The translations under genes were made by a program, and so were the position numbers. The notes under the pieces were generated by a model. That model saw only the letters and a program-made list of their open reading frames with translations. It was not told the origin of the DNA and searched no databases. A DNA stretch of 64,000 bases from assembly GCA_035561515.1 (NCBI GenBank), contig DATMXP010000028.1, forward strand, positions 62,001 through 126,000, read 5' to 3'. Shown here in pieces: positions 1-8,673 of the stretch. Origin of the DNA: Terriglobales bacterium. GTDB lineage: Bacteria; Acidobacteriota; Terriglobia; Terriglobales; Acidobacteriaceae. The first letter of the stretch is position 1. Each line of letters begins with the position of its first letter.

Positions 1-297
1 GTCGCCAATCCGCTCAAGTTCAAGAATGAATTTCAAACAGGCGAGAAGCTCACGCGTCTGGTTTTCGTCCGTGATCTGGGCAACAGTGGAGGTAACTGCC
101 TCGTTAAGTTCACGGTCGATATTATCGAGTTCGTCTTCGAAGCCGCGGACACGATCCAGCATGTTGCTGGAGCCGGAGGCAATTCCCTCTGCAGAGGCGC
201 CGGCCGCCGACTTCGCAACATCAATGGCGTGCAGGGTACGTTGCAGAATCTGGTCGTAAGCCGAGTTGCTGAGGTTCTTGGCGAGAGCGGAGCTCAT
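1..297 (-). CDS. phoU: PhoU family phosphate-signalling protein (partial)
   Basis: The 99 codons visible from an ATG at 297 run open to the window edge, so the C-terminal half or more is missing. The residues are alpha-helical and end in LERIGD, the metal-site motif that PhoU proteins carry at the end of the first three-helix repeat. PhoU couples phosphate uptake by the Pst transporter to the PhoR kinase and represses the Pho response when phosphate is plentiful. It lies 95 bases downstream of phoR on the same strand, after phoB and phoR, which strongly supports the call. No pst genes separate phoR and phoU here. The family call rests on this motif and context. Confidence 0.85.
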   Translation of the reverse strand, partial: MSSALAKNLSNSAYDQILQRTLHAIDVAKSAAGASAEGIASGSSNMLDRVRGFEDELDNIDRELNEAVTSTVAQITDENQTRELLACLKFILELERIGD

Positions 298-392
298 ATG
301 CCTCCATCAGAACAACAACAAGGATACTGCGTCCATATCAGTTGCGCGAAGCTGTTTGCAAGTTTTCCTACCAGTTAAGTTTCCACCGGCAA

Positions 393-2135
393 TCATGCAC
401 GAGCCATCTCTGCCGGCTTCAAGGCAAGTGGCAGTCTGAAGCTGAATTCTGAACCGCGGTTCAAAGTACTGGTTGCTGCGACTGTGCCTCCGTGCTTGCG
501 AACGATGTGTTTCACGATGGCCAAGCCCAAGCCGGTACCTCCGGACTCGACGGAACGGGCCTTGTCGACGCGATAGAAGCGTTCGAACAGGCGTGAGAGA
601 TGTTCGGACGGAATGCCGGGCCCGAAATCCTGTACATAGAACTCAACAAACTGATCTGAAACGCGCGCGCCGAGAAGAACTTCGGTTCCGCCCGGAGCGT
701 ACTTGATCGCATTATCCACGAGGTTTGTAAAAACCTGATGAATCGCGTCGCGGTCAGCCTGAACGGTTTCTTCCGTGCTGGAAGCGACGCGGAGAGAGAT
801 GCCGCGGGCGACGGCGAGATCATGAAGGTTCTGCTCGGCATCGTGCAGAAGAGAGGAAGCAGGAACGGCTTCGAAGCGAAAGCTCTGTTCGCCGGATTCG
901 ACTCGAGCCAGGGTAAGAAGATCCTGGGTGAGGCGCGACATGCGCGCGGCGTTTTTGCGAATGATCTCGAGGAACTCGTGGGTGGTCTTAGGGTCGGAGG
1001 GGAGTCCGTCGAGCAGGGTCTCGGTGTAGCCCTGGATCGAAGTGAGCGGGGTACGGAGCTCATGTGAGACGTTGGCGATGAAGTCGCGACGCGTTCTCTC
1101 GAGACGCTCGATTTCCGAGAGATCGTAGAGGACAACTACAACGCCTCCGCCGGGCATGGGGGCGGCCGTCACGCTGAAGCTCTTGCCCGCTGACGCCCAC
1201 GAGATGCGTTCGGTGTGAGTGTTCTCAGCGGTGGCTGCGGCTTCGGCGGCACGAAGGAGATCGGGGTCGCGGAGGGTCTCGACCAAAGGTGCGCCGATGC
1301 GAACGCCGGCGGGCAGGAGTTGCTGCATCTTGCGGTTGGCCCAAATTACGCGACGGTCAGCCGAGGTAGCGAGAACGCCTTCCTCCATGCTGTTGAGGAG
1401 AGTCTCGAGTTCCTTGTGACTGAGTTCGACTTGCTGGAAGCTTTGTTCGAGGCGGCGCGCAGTGCGGTCGAGCGCGGCCGCGACCTGCGCGATTTCATCG
1501 GAGGAGTCGCCGGGATCGATGCGCGCGGTGAGGTCGCCAGCGGCGATCTTCTCGGCGAAGCGCATGATCGAGCGCAAACGGGTGCTGATAACGCGAGAAG
1601 CGATGGCGGCAAGAATGAGCGCAACGAACATCGCCAATGCGGTTGATTTGAAAAGGCTGCGGCGGACGTGCGAGTTGACCTGCTTGATCTCCGAAAGGGG
1701 GTATGCGAGACGTACGGCGCCATTGGGAATGGGAGCGGCGAGGTAAAGGAACTCAACTCCTACGGTGTGGCTGACGCGGGAGCTTTCACCTTTTTTCCCG
1801 GTGAGCGCGGCGAGGAACTCCTGCCGCGAGGCGTGGTTCTCCATCTCCTGCGGATTGGCTTCGGAGTCGGCGAGGACTTTGCCGGAAGAATCAATGATGG
1901 TGGCTCGGGCAGCGGCGGCCATGGAAATGTCACGGGCGACCTGGCCATATTGTTCGGGCGACGCGGCACGGACTCGCTCGGCGAACATCGCGACCTTTTC
2001 CGAAAGGTTCTGCTCGATGTTGCGGTAGAGCGATTGCTCCCAGGCTTCGCGAACGGTGAAATCGATGGTGACGGCAGCGACGGCGATCACCAAGAAGAAG
2101 AAGGCGAAAAGCTTGAAGAATATCCGCCGTGTCAC
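393..2135 (-). CDS. phoR: Phosphate-type sensor histidine kinase
   Basis: A 580-residue membrane kinase. Helices lie at about residues 7-27 and 163-181 and flank a ~135-residue extracytoplasmic sensor. A HAMP linker (180-232), a PAS domain (240-340), a dimerisation domain with phospho-acceptor His358 in FIANVSHELRTPL, and an ATPase domain with NLVDNAIKYAP, DFGPGIP and GGTGLGLAI follow. It presumably phosphorylates the adjacent PhoB-like regulator. The GTG start overlaps the regulator's stop as GTGA, so the two are translationally coupled. Assignment to phosphate sensing comes mainly from the neighbouring phoU-like gene. The large periplasmic loop resembles PhoR of Gram-positive type rather than E. 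coli PhoR. Confidence 0.88.
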   Translation of the reverse strand: MTRRIFFKLFAFFFLVIAVAAVTIDFTVREAWEQSLYRNIEQNLSEKVAMFAERVRAASPEQYGQVARDISMAAAARATIIDSSGKVLADSEANPQEMENHASRQEFLAALTGKKGESSRVSHTVGVEFLYLAAPIPNGAVRLAYPLSEIKQVNSHVRRSLFKSTALAMFVALILAAIASRVISTRLRSIMRFAEKIAAGDLTARIDPGDSSDEIAQVAAALDRTARRLEQSFQQVELSHKELETLLNSMEEGVLATSADRRVIWANRKMQQLLPAGVRIGAPLVETLRDPDLLRAAEAAATAENTHTERISWASAGKSFSVTAAPMPGGGVVVVLYDLSEIERLERTRRDFIANVSHELRTPLTSIQGYTETLLDGLPSDPKTTHEFLEIIRKNAARMSRLTQDLLTLARVESGEQSFRFEAVPASSLLHDAEQNLHDLAVARGISLRVASSTEETVQADRDAIHQVFTNLVDNAIKYAPGGTEVLLGARVSDQFVEFYVQDFGPGIPSEHLSRLFERFYRVDKARSVESGGTGLGLAIVKHIVRKHGGTVAATSTLNRGSEFSFRLPLALKPAEMARA

Positions 2136-2815
2136 CTTGGCGCCTCGAACCGGTAGCCCGCTCCACGAACGGTTTTGAGCATCCGCGGGCTTTCGGGATC
2201 ACGCTCGATTTTCTCACGGATACGGCGGACATAGACATCGACCGAACGGGGGGTAACGAACTGGGTGTCGCGCCAGACGGCGTCGAGCAACTGGTCCCGG
2301 GTGAAAACGCGCCCGGCGTGACGGGCAAGGTAGTCGAGGAGGCGGAACTCGGTGGCGGTGGTGCCGATTTTCTTGCCGCGGACGGTGAGGGTCATGGCAC
2401 CGGTGTCGATTTCGATGTCGCCTGCCTTTAGGAGCTGCGGCGCAAGCGGGCGCTCAAAACGACGCAGTACGGCCTTCACCCGAGCGACGAGTTCGCGAGG
2501 GCTAAATGGCTTGGAGATGTAGTCGTCAGCACCTAGTTCCAGCCCAAGGACTCGGTCGGCTTCCGAAGTCTTCGCCGTAACAAAAATCACCGGAATGGTT
2601 GCCAGTGCGGGGTTTTGGCGGATACGGCGGCAAAGCTCAAGGCCGTCTCCTCCGGGGATCATGATGTCGAGCAGGAATGCTTCGGGGGCACCCTTTTCGG
2701 CTTCCGGCAGGACTCCGAAAGCGGAGGGGAAAGTGCGCACCTCAAACCCGGCACCCTCGAGATGATGTTTCATCAGACGCGATATATCGGGGTCGTCTTC
2801 GACTATGAGAATCAT
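2132..2815 (-). CDS. phoB: OmpR/PhoB-family response regulator
   Basis: A 227-residue two-domain regulator. The receiver (1-118) has the acidic pair in VEDD, phospho-acceptor Asp50 in FLLDIMIP and Lys102 in ISKPF. A winged-helix DNA-binding domain follows (about 125-225), ending in the typical RGAGYRFEAP strand. It is the first gene of the phoB-phoR-phoU run, with divergent transcription from the DUF3857 gene at 3000. All key residues are intact, so it should be a functional transcription factor. The specific PhoB role is inferred from the phoU gene two positions downstream. Confidence 0.9.
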   Translation of the reverse strand: MILIVEDDPDISRLMKHHLEGAGFEVRTFPSAFGVLPEAEKGAPEAFLLDIMIPGGDGLELCRRIRQNPALATIPVIFVTAKTSEADRVLGLELGADDYISKPFSPRELVARVKAVLRRFERPLAPQLLKAGDIEIDTGAMTLTVRGKKIGTTATEFRLLDYLARHAGRVFTRDQLLDAVWRDTQFVTPRSVDVYVRRIREKIERDPESPRMLKTVRGAGYRFEAPR

Positions 2816-2999
2816 AGGGTTAAGCGGATTTCACCGGAACAATACATCATCGGGCAGGGTTGTTAAAATTTGATTAACGGAAATCGTTCTTTGGCGCCTC
2901 ATGGGGATCCCTCGCACCAAGGTACTTGCCCCATATCGCGGGCGACCAGATTCGTGCAAAATGAGTAGATACATGATTCCTGAAAGGCCCTTTGGCGCC

Positions 3000-5900
3000 A
3001 TGAAGAAGTTTGTCCTCCTGCTCTTCTGTCTTTCCATACTATGTTCGGCGCAAATCACACCGCCACCGCTGCCGGATAGCACAACACCCACACAAACGCC
3101 CGATACGCCGCTTCCGCAGACGAAGCCGCCTGCGGACACGAACAAGCCTGTCGATTATTCGCAGGAGCCCTATATCGTCAACGACTTCCGGTACATTGCG
3201 AGGTTCGAGAACGATGGCACCGGGACAAAGACGTTCGAGGCCGATATCAAGATCCAAAGTGATGCCGGCGTGCAACAGTGGGGGCAACTGGTCTTTGGAT
3301 ATAACTCGGCAAACGAGAAGATGGACATCGGATACGTCCGGGTAAAGAAGGCGGATGGAAGCGTGGTCACTGCCACCCAGGATGCCGTACAGGATTTAAG
3401 CGCCGGCGTAGCGCGCTTTGCGCCGATGTACACCGATTACCGCCAGAAGCACATCACGGTGCCTTCGCTGCGGCCGGGTGACACTCTGCAGTACAGCATC
3501 ATCACGAAGACAGAAACAGCGCTGGCGCCCAACCAGTTCTGGTTTGCCTACGACTTCGATCGCAACATCATCGTGTTGCACGAGTCGCTCGAGGTGAATG
3601 TCCCGAAAGACCGCAAGATCAAGCTGAAGACTGAGGACGAATACCAACCGAAGATCAGTACTTCTGGCGACCGCAAGATTTATCTCTGGGAAACTTCGAA
3701 CCTGAAGCGGAAGACGGACGAGGAACTGCGCAAGGAGTTCCGCAAGCGCCGCCTGCGGAAGAATGAAGATCAGCCGGCAGTGCAGCTAACAACATTCCAA
3801 AGCTGGGAAGAACTTGGGAAGTGGTACGCGCCGCTGCAGAAAGAACGCATCCAGCCCACGCCTGAACTGCAAGCGAAGGCACTGGAACTGACCAAGGACA
3901 AGAAAGATCCGATTGATAAGGTCCGGGCGATCTACGAGTACGTTGCCCCGGAGATCCGGTATGTAAGCCTCTCGTTCGGCGTAGGAAGATTCCAGCCCCA
4001 CGCAGCCGGCGAAATTTTCGCCAACAAGTATGGGGACTGCAAAGACAAGCACACGCTGCTCTCGGCGATGCTGAAGACGATCGGAATCCATACCGATCCG
4101 GTGCTGATCAATTCGGTCCGCCAACTGGATCCTGATATTCCGTCGCCCGCGCAATTCGATCACGTGATCAGCATCGTTACTCTTGGCGATCGCAAGATTT
4201 GGCTGGACACCACAGCCGAAGTTGCGCCTTTCGGGCTGCTGAGCTGGCAGCTTCGCAAGAAAAAGGCACTCTGGGTTCCGGCGGAAGGTAAAGCGCAGGT
4301 GATAGAAACTCCGGCGCAATCCCCAGTGCCGAATCAGCAGGTGCTGACGGTAGACGGCAAAGTTAACGATATCGGCACGCTAAATGCGGACGTGAAGTTC
4401 ATCTTCCGCGGCGACAGCGAATTGACGTTCCGCTCGGCTTTCCGCAACGCCGCCGAAACGGAATGGAAAAACATCGCCGGAAACCTGGGCTTGAAAGGTG
4501 ATGCTACCGACATATCGATCAGCAATCCGGCGGACTTCAGCAAACCGTTCGAACTGAAGTACAAGCTGAGTATTCCGAACTATATGGCGTGGTCGTCAAA
4601 GACTCCGAGCATCGTGGTGCCGCTACCGCAGGTAAGCATCCCGGAGGTCGACGATGACGACGAAGATCAACCGGACCAGATCGACCTGACGGGTTCGCCC
4701 ATCGAGTGCGACTTCAAGCTGCGGCTCGAGGTTCCCGAAAAATACTCGATCGGAATGCCCGTGCCAGCTTCCGTGAAGCGAGATTACGGAACTTACTCGG
4801 TCCAGTACGCAAACGAGAAGAACATTGTCACCGCCGAACGTAAGCTGGTACTGAACCAACGCGACCTTCCGAAGGAACGGCTGGGTGATTTCCTGGCGTT
4901 CCGCCGGATCGTATTCTCGGACCAGGCACAGCAAATCTCGCTTGAGACGAAAACAGCATCCGCCGCCACATTACCGGCGAACCTGAAGGCCGATGATCTG
5001 ATTGCGGCCGGTGGCGCTGCGCTACAGAACCAGAACTTCCAGGCCGCCGTGGAATCCTATAAGCGCGCCATCGAACTGGAACCCAAGAACAAAGCGGCGT
5101 ATCGCGGACTGGGTGCGGCATATCTGAACCTGCAGAAGAAGGAAGATGCTATCGCCACGTTCAAAAAGCTGCTGGAGATCAATCCTTACGACGAGTATGC
5201 ATGGACTGGCATCGGCTACGCGTACGGATTCGACCACGATTACGAAAAGGCAGCCGAGGCATTCCGCAAGCAGGTGGAGATCAATCCCCTGGATTCGACC
5301 GCGCAACTGAGCCTGGCAAGCATGCTGGTGCAATTGCGGCGGTTCCCGGAAGCGCGTCCAGAGATGGAAAAGGCCGCGCAACTGATGCCGCGCAACGCGG
5401 AGGTACAGGCATCGCTTGGGCAAATCTACCTGGAAGTAAAGGAGCCGGAGAAGGCCCTGGCCGCTTTTGAGAAGGCGGTTGAATTCGGTGCCAATGCGAC
5501 CGTCTGGAATAACGTGGCGTACGAGTTGGCGCAGCACAGCCTACAACTCGACCGCGCACAGCAGTACGCCGAATCTGCGGTAACAGAGATCGCCACCCAG
5601 CTCCGCAATATCGATGTCCAGCGGTTGCGGATCGACGACTACCGCCGGGTGAACGCAATCAGTTCCTACTGGGACACGCTCGGATGGGTACATTTCCGGC
5701 GCGGTGATGTCACGCAGGCGAAGAAGTTCATCGAATCGGCGTGGCTGCTCGGACCGAACGGCGAAGTGGCGTATCACCTCGGCGAGATCCTGGAAAAAGA
5801 AGGACAGAAAGAAAAGGCGATCCAGATGTATGCAGCCGCGGCCGGCGTGAAGCGATATTACGCACCTGCCAGGGACAAGCTGCTGACGGTGATCGGCGAC

Positions 5901-6224
5901 AAGAAGAAGGCTGAAGCGACGATCAAAGAAATGGGGGAGAAATACGGTGAGCCGTCGAAGTTGGACCTCGGCGCCGTAAGCAAAGAGGATGGACAGGCTG
6001 ACTTCGCGTTCGTCTTTGCGCCCGGGAAAGTGGAAGGCGTGAAGTTCCTGGGTGGAGACGACAAGTTGAAGGGACTGGACCAAAAGCTGGCGGGGTTGAA
6101 GTATCCGGTGGAGTTCCCCGACGCGACTCCGACGAAGCTGGCTCGCCGCGGGACAGTGTCGTGCAAGAACGCGTCGTGCACACTCACGCTGCTGGCGGCA
6201 GAAGATGTGATCAGCGCAGAATAG
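3000..6224 (+). CDS. Secreted DUF3857 / transglutaminase-like / TPR protein
   Basis: I chose the ATG at 3000 because it opens a clear signal peptide (MKKFVLLLFCLSILCSAQ), giving 1074 residues. An in-frame start at 2901 would bury that signal behind 33 residues. A proline/threonine-rich linker is followed by a DUF3857 domain (about 50-270), then a transglutaminase-like core with candidate Cys347 in KYGDCKDKHTLL, a beta-rich region, and TPR repeats from about 668 to 960. This architecture is common in Acidobacteriota and Bacteroidota as an envelope protein. Its substrate is unknown to me. A strong terminator follows at 6239. It stands alone as a transcription unit. Confidence 0.85.
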   Translation: MKKFVLLLFCLSILCSAQITPPPLPDSTTPTQTPDTPLPQTKPPADTNKPVDYSQEPYIVNDFRYIARFENDGTGTKTFEADIKIQSDAGVQQWGQLVFGYNSANEKMDIGYVRVKKADGSVVTATQDAVQDLSAGVARFAPMYTDYRQKHITVPSLRPGDTLQYSIITKTETALAPNQFWFAYDFDRNIIVLHESLEVNVPKDRKIKLKTEDEYQPKISTSGDRKIYLWETSNLKRKTDEELRKEFRKRRLRKNEDQPAVQLTTFQSWEELGKWYAPLQKERIQPTPELQAKALELTKDKKDPIDKVRAIYEYVAPEIRYVSLSFGVGRFQPHAAGEIFANKYGDCKDKHTLLSAMLKTIGIHTDPVLINSVRQLDPDIPSPAQFDHVISIVTLGDRKIWLDTTAEVAPFGLLSWQLRKKKALWVPAEGKAQVIETPAQSPVPNQQVLTVDGKVNDIGTLNADVKFIFRGDSELTFRSAFRNAAETEWKNIAGNLGLKGDATDISISNPADFSKPFELKYKLSIPNYMAWSSKTPSIVVPLPQVSIPEVDDDDEDQPDQIDLTGSPIECDFKLRLEVPEKYSIGMPVPASVKRDYGTYSVQYANEKNIVTAERKLVLNQRDLPKERLGDFLAFRRIVFSDQAQQISLETKTASAATLPANLKADDLIAAGGAALQNQNFQAAVESYKRAIELEPKNKAAYRGLGAAYLNLQKKEDAIATFKKLLEINPYDEYAWTGIGYAYGFDHDYEKAAEAFRKQVEINPLDSTAQLSLASMLVQLRRFPEARPEMEKAAQLMPRNAEVQASLGQIYLEVKEPEKALAAFEKAVEFGANATVWNNVAYELAQHSLQLDRAQQYAESAVTEIATQLRNIDVQRLRIDDYRRVNAISSYWDTLGWVHFRRGDVTQAKKFIESAWLLGPNGEVAYHLGEILEKEGQKEKAIQMYAAAAGVKRYYAPARDKLLTVIGDKKKAEATIKEMGEKYGEPSKLDLGAVSKEDGQADFAFVFAPGKVEGVKFLGGDDKLKGLDQKLAGLKYPVEFPDATPTKLARRGTVSCKNASCTLTLLAAEDVISAE

Positions 6225-6238
6225 AACACTTAGCTACC

Positions 6239-6270
6239 AAGCCGCCCGGTGGAACGGGCGGCTTTTTTAC
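6239..6270 (+). terminator. Rho-independent terminator after the DUF3857 gene
   Basis: A GC-rich stem (AGCCGCCCG paired with CGGGCGGCT around the loop GTGGAA) is followed by a run of six T. It lies 15 bases after the stop of the upstream gene and argues against translation of the next ORF from an ATG located inside the hairpin. Confidence 0.9.
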
Positions 6271-6356
6271 TGGGCAAACGCAATTTCCGGGCTGCGGGCC
6301 TGCAACTCGGAACGGGTCTGCTGGAATCAAACCCCTTACGCGCAGCAGGGATTCGT

Positions 6357-8297
6357 GTGAGCAGGGCATACGCCGCATTCATATTGCTGTTTTTTCTTTC
6401 GACCGCATTCGCTCAGGATGACGAGTTCCGTTTCATCCGTCCGGTCCACGTGGTGCAGAACAAACGCGCCGTGAAGCGAATGCCTCCGATGGACGTGTCC
6501 ACGTTCAAGCCGGGATCGATACGACCTGTAGCCGACCCTCCGGAGGTTGCGATCGGCGAGCGTCTGTTCATGGAAACTCGCTTCTCGCAGTACTTCGCGG
6601 CGAACTACGACGGGAACGTTAATCACCCGCTCAAAAAGGGTGAACCCACGCTCGACCAGGTAGAAGTAAAGGGCCGTACGCTGCGCGGTCCGTTCAAGAC
6701 TCGCTCCATTAATTGCCGCTCTTGCCACTTTGTGGCGGAGTTCGCCCACGAAGGAATCGGCTTCAATCGAACCTACGCAGATTTCGCGAAGCGCAGCCCG
6801 ATGCCGGCACGGGAAGACGGCAAAAAGAACACACCACGCAATTCCATGAGCATGGTGGATTCGTTCATCTCGCGCGACGGTGCGACGCTACTTCATGCCG
6901 ACGGCGAGTTTGCCAATGTCGAGTCGCTGGTGAAATCCACAATGACAGGCCGCAACTTCGGGTGGCTTCCGGGCGAGCAGGATGAGGCGATCGCGCATAT
7001 CGCCAAGGTGATACGCGAAGACGACGGATCGGACATCATCAGCTATCGGTACGGAGGTTCGTACACGAAGATACTGGCTGGCACGGATCCGAGCATTCAC
7101 TTTTCCTTCAAGCTGCCGCGGGAATACACGATTGATGTTAGTTCCGCCAGCGATCAGCAGATCCTGGATGCGGTGGCAAAGTTGGTCGGCGCATATCTGG
7201 CGAGCCTGGAATTTGCGCGAACTAACGATGGAATTCACGACGGCTCACCGTATGACATGTTTCTGAAAATCAATGGGCTGCCGCAAAAGCCCAACCAGGG
7301 TGAAACGGACGCCCAGTACACGGACAGACTCAGAAAAGCCGTCGAGGAACTGAAGCAGCCCAAGTTCGTGGACCAGGAAGAGCAGGCGACATGGTTCCAG
7401 TACCATCAGCAGAAGTTCAATTTCGGCCCGGAGGAACTGGAGGGGCTGAAGATATTCCTTCGCACGCAGGCGTCGGCCAAGCAATCTGCGAAGAAGCCGA
7501 ATTTCGGGGCGATATTGGCAGTCCCGGGAGCCATTGTCCTCTTCGGTTTTGCCACGCGCAGGTCGAAGAATCGCGGAAGCACCGCAATGTGGATGTCTGT
7601 GCTGGTCGTATGCTCAATGGTGATTCTGGGCGGGTGGAGCAAAGACGGCCGCAAAATCAAACTGGCGGCGCAGAAAGAACAGGCCAACCTGACTCCGCAT
7701 GTTGGAAATTGCGCATCCTGTCACACGGCGCCCGACTTCACGGATAGAGGGTTCCATAACAGCGGTGCGTCTCAGGAGGAGTACGACTCCCTTCATGGCG
7801 CAGGCAGTTTTGCGAGGCTAGCGATTCCGTCGTATGAACAGCGAGTGAAGCAGCATGATCGTTATCTTCCTGCTACACCGCAGCACCCGAAAGCGAGCGA
7901 TGTGTTCCGATCCATTCCAGCCGCGGCGAATCCCAAGGCCGCAGACCTCGGCATGTGGAATATCTTCGCGAATCCCGATTATCCGGAGCCTCAGCCGTTG
8001 TTGAACAAGCTCATGTGTGGAGCAGAAAATTGCGATGTAAAGGTAACGCTTCCAAAGACAGTCGCATTGTTCCGGACGCCACCGTTACGCGATCTTGAAG
8101 ATTCGAGTCCGTTCATGCACAGCGGCAGGCTCGAAACGATCGAAGACACTCTGCGTTACTACATACGTATTTCGGCACTGGCACGAAGAGGTGAAGTGCG
8201 AAATGGCGCGCCAGAGTTGAACGGAATCACTATCGATGAGCAGGATGTGAAAGCGCTTGCGGCTTTTCTGAGATCGTTGAACGAAGATTACGATTAG
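6357..8297 (+). CDS. Di-haem cytochrome c peroxidase/MauG-like protein with membrane hairpin
   Basis: A 646-residue protein from a GTG at 6357. This start puts a signal peptide (AFILLFFLSTAFAQ) at the N-terminus; the earlier in-frame ATG at 6249 lies inside the terminator hairpin. Two c-type haem motifs are visible, NCRSCHF in the first third and NCASCHT in the last third. The C-terminal block (FRTPPLRDL, SPFMHSGRLETIEDTLRYY) is typical of the bacterial cytochrome c peroxidase/MauG superfamily. Unusually, two hydrophobic helices with a positive loop (RRSKNRGS) sit between the haem regions at 7500-7640, which would place both haem domains in the periplasm. The substrate is unknown; peroxide reduction or a partner oxidation are both possible. 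Confidence 0.8.
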   Translation: MSRAYAAFILLFFLSTAFAQDDEFRFIRPVHVVQNKRAVKRMPPMDVSTFKPGSIRPVADPPEVAIGERLFMETRFSQYFAANYDGNVNHPLKKGEPTLDQVEVKGRTLRGPFKTRSINCRSCHFVAEFAHEGIGFNRTYADFAKRSPMPAREDGKKNTPRNSMSMVDSFISRDGATLLHADGEFANVESLVKSTMTGRNFGWLPGEQDEAIAHIAKVIREDDGSDIISYRYGGSYTKILAGTDPSIHFSFKLPREYTIDVSSASDQQILDAVAKLVGAYLASLEFARTNDGIHDGSPYDMFLKINGLPQKPNQGETDAQYTDRLRKAVEELKQPKFVDQEEQATWFQYHQQKFNFGPEELEGLKIFLRTQASAKQSAKKPNFGAILAVPGAIVLFGFATRRSKNRGSTAMWMSVLVVCSMVILGGWSKDGRKIKLAAQKEQANLTPHVGNCASCHTAPDFTDRGFHNSGASQEEYDSLHGAGSFARLAIPSYEQRVKQHDRYLPATPQHPKASDVFRSIPAAANPKAADLGMWNIFANPDYPEPQPLLNKLMCGAENCDVKVTLPKTVALFRTPPLRDLEDSSPFMHSGRLETIEDTLRYYIRISALARRGEVRNGAPELNGITIDEQDVKALAAFLRSLNEDYD

Positions 8298-8396
8298 TTG
8301 TGTAATCAGGCATCGAAAACAGCGGGAACCCTCATCGGAATATTTGTACGCCACAGGGAAACCGGGCGTACGGGACCCCAGTTTCGAGGTGATTTA

Positions 8397-8528
8397 GTGT
8401 TCGCGTTTGTCCTCCCAAGCATTGCACTGTTGCCGGCCGGTTTGATTGCTGCGATCGGCACCGGCATTTACATTCGTTCGCGCCGAGCGAATGAAGACCG
8501 GCGATATCGCGAGTTGAACTTCAAATAG
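8397..8528 (+). CDS. Small single-span membrane protein
   Basis: A 43-residue ORF from a GTG at 8397, chosen because a strong Shine-Dalgarno (GAGGTGA) ends four bases upstream. One transmembrane helix is followed by a charged tail, RSRRANEDRRYRELNFK. It lies 99 bases after the di-haem protein and before pruA, in the same direction, and may be co-transcribed with the former. No family is recognised. The topology rule (positive tail) predicts a cytoplasmic C-terminus. Confidence 0.5.
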   Translation: MFAFVLPSIALLPAGLIAAIGTGIYIRSRRANEDRRYRELNFK

Positions 8529-8534
8529 TTTTGG

Positions 8535-8557
8535 CGGACGGGCAAAACACCCGTCCG
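8535..8557 (+). terminator. Possible terminator hairpin before pruA
   Basis: A perfect 8-bp stem (CGGACGGG/CCCGTCCG) with a 7-base loop lies just after the small membrane-protein gene. No proper T run follows, so it may be only a hairpin or a weak or Rho-assisted stop. Confidence 0.4.
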
Positions 8558-8673
8558 TGCTTCCCTTCCCAGCATTTCCTGCCTGTCGTAGCCGATTCCT
8601 GTTGATCCTGATCCGCGGTGTAAAATGAGTGGTTTGGGCCCCCAGCCCTGCAATCGATAGGAGATAAGCACTT

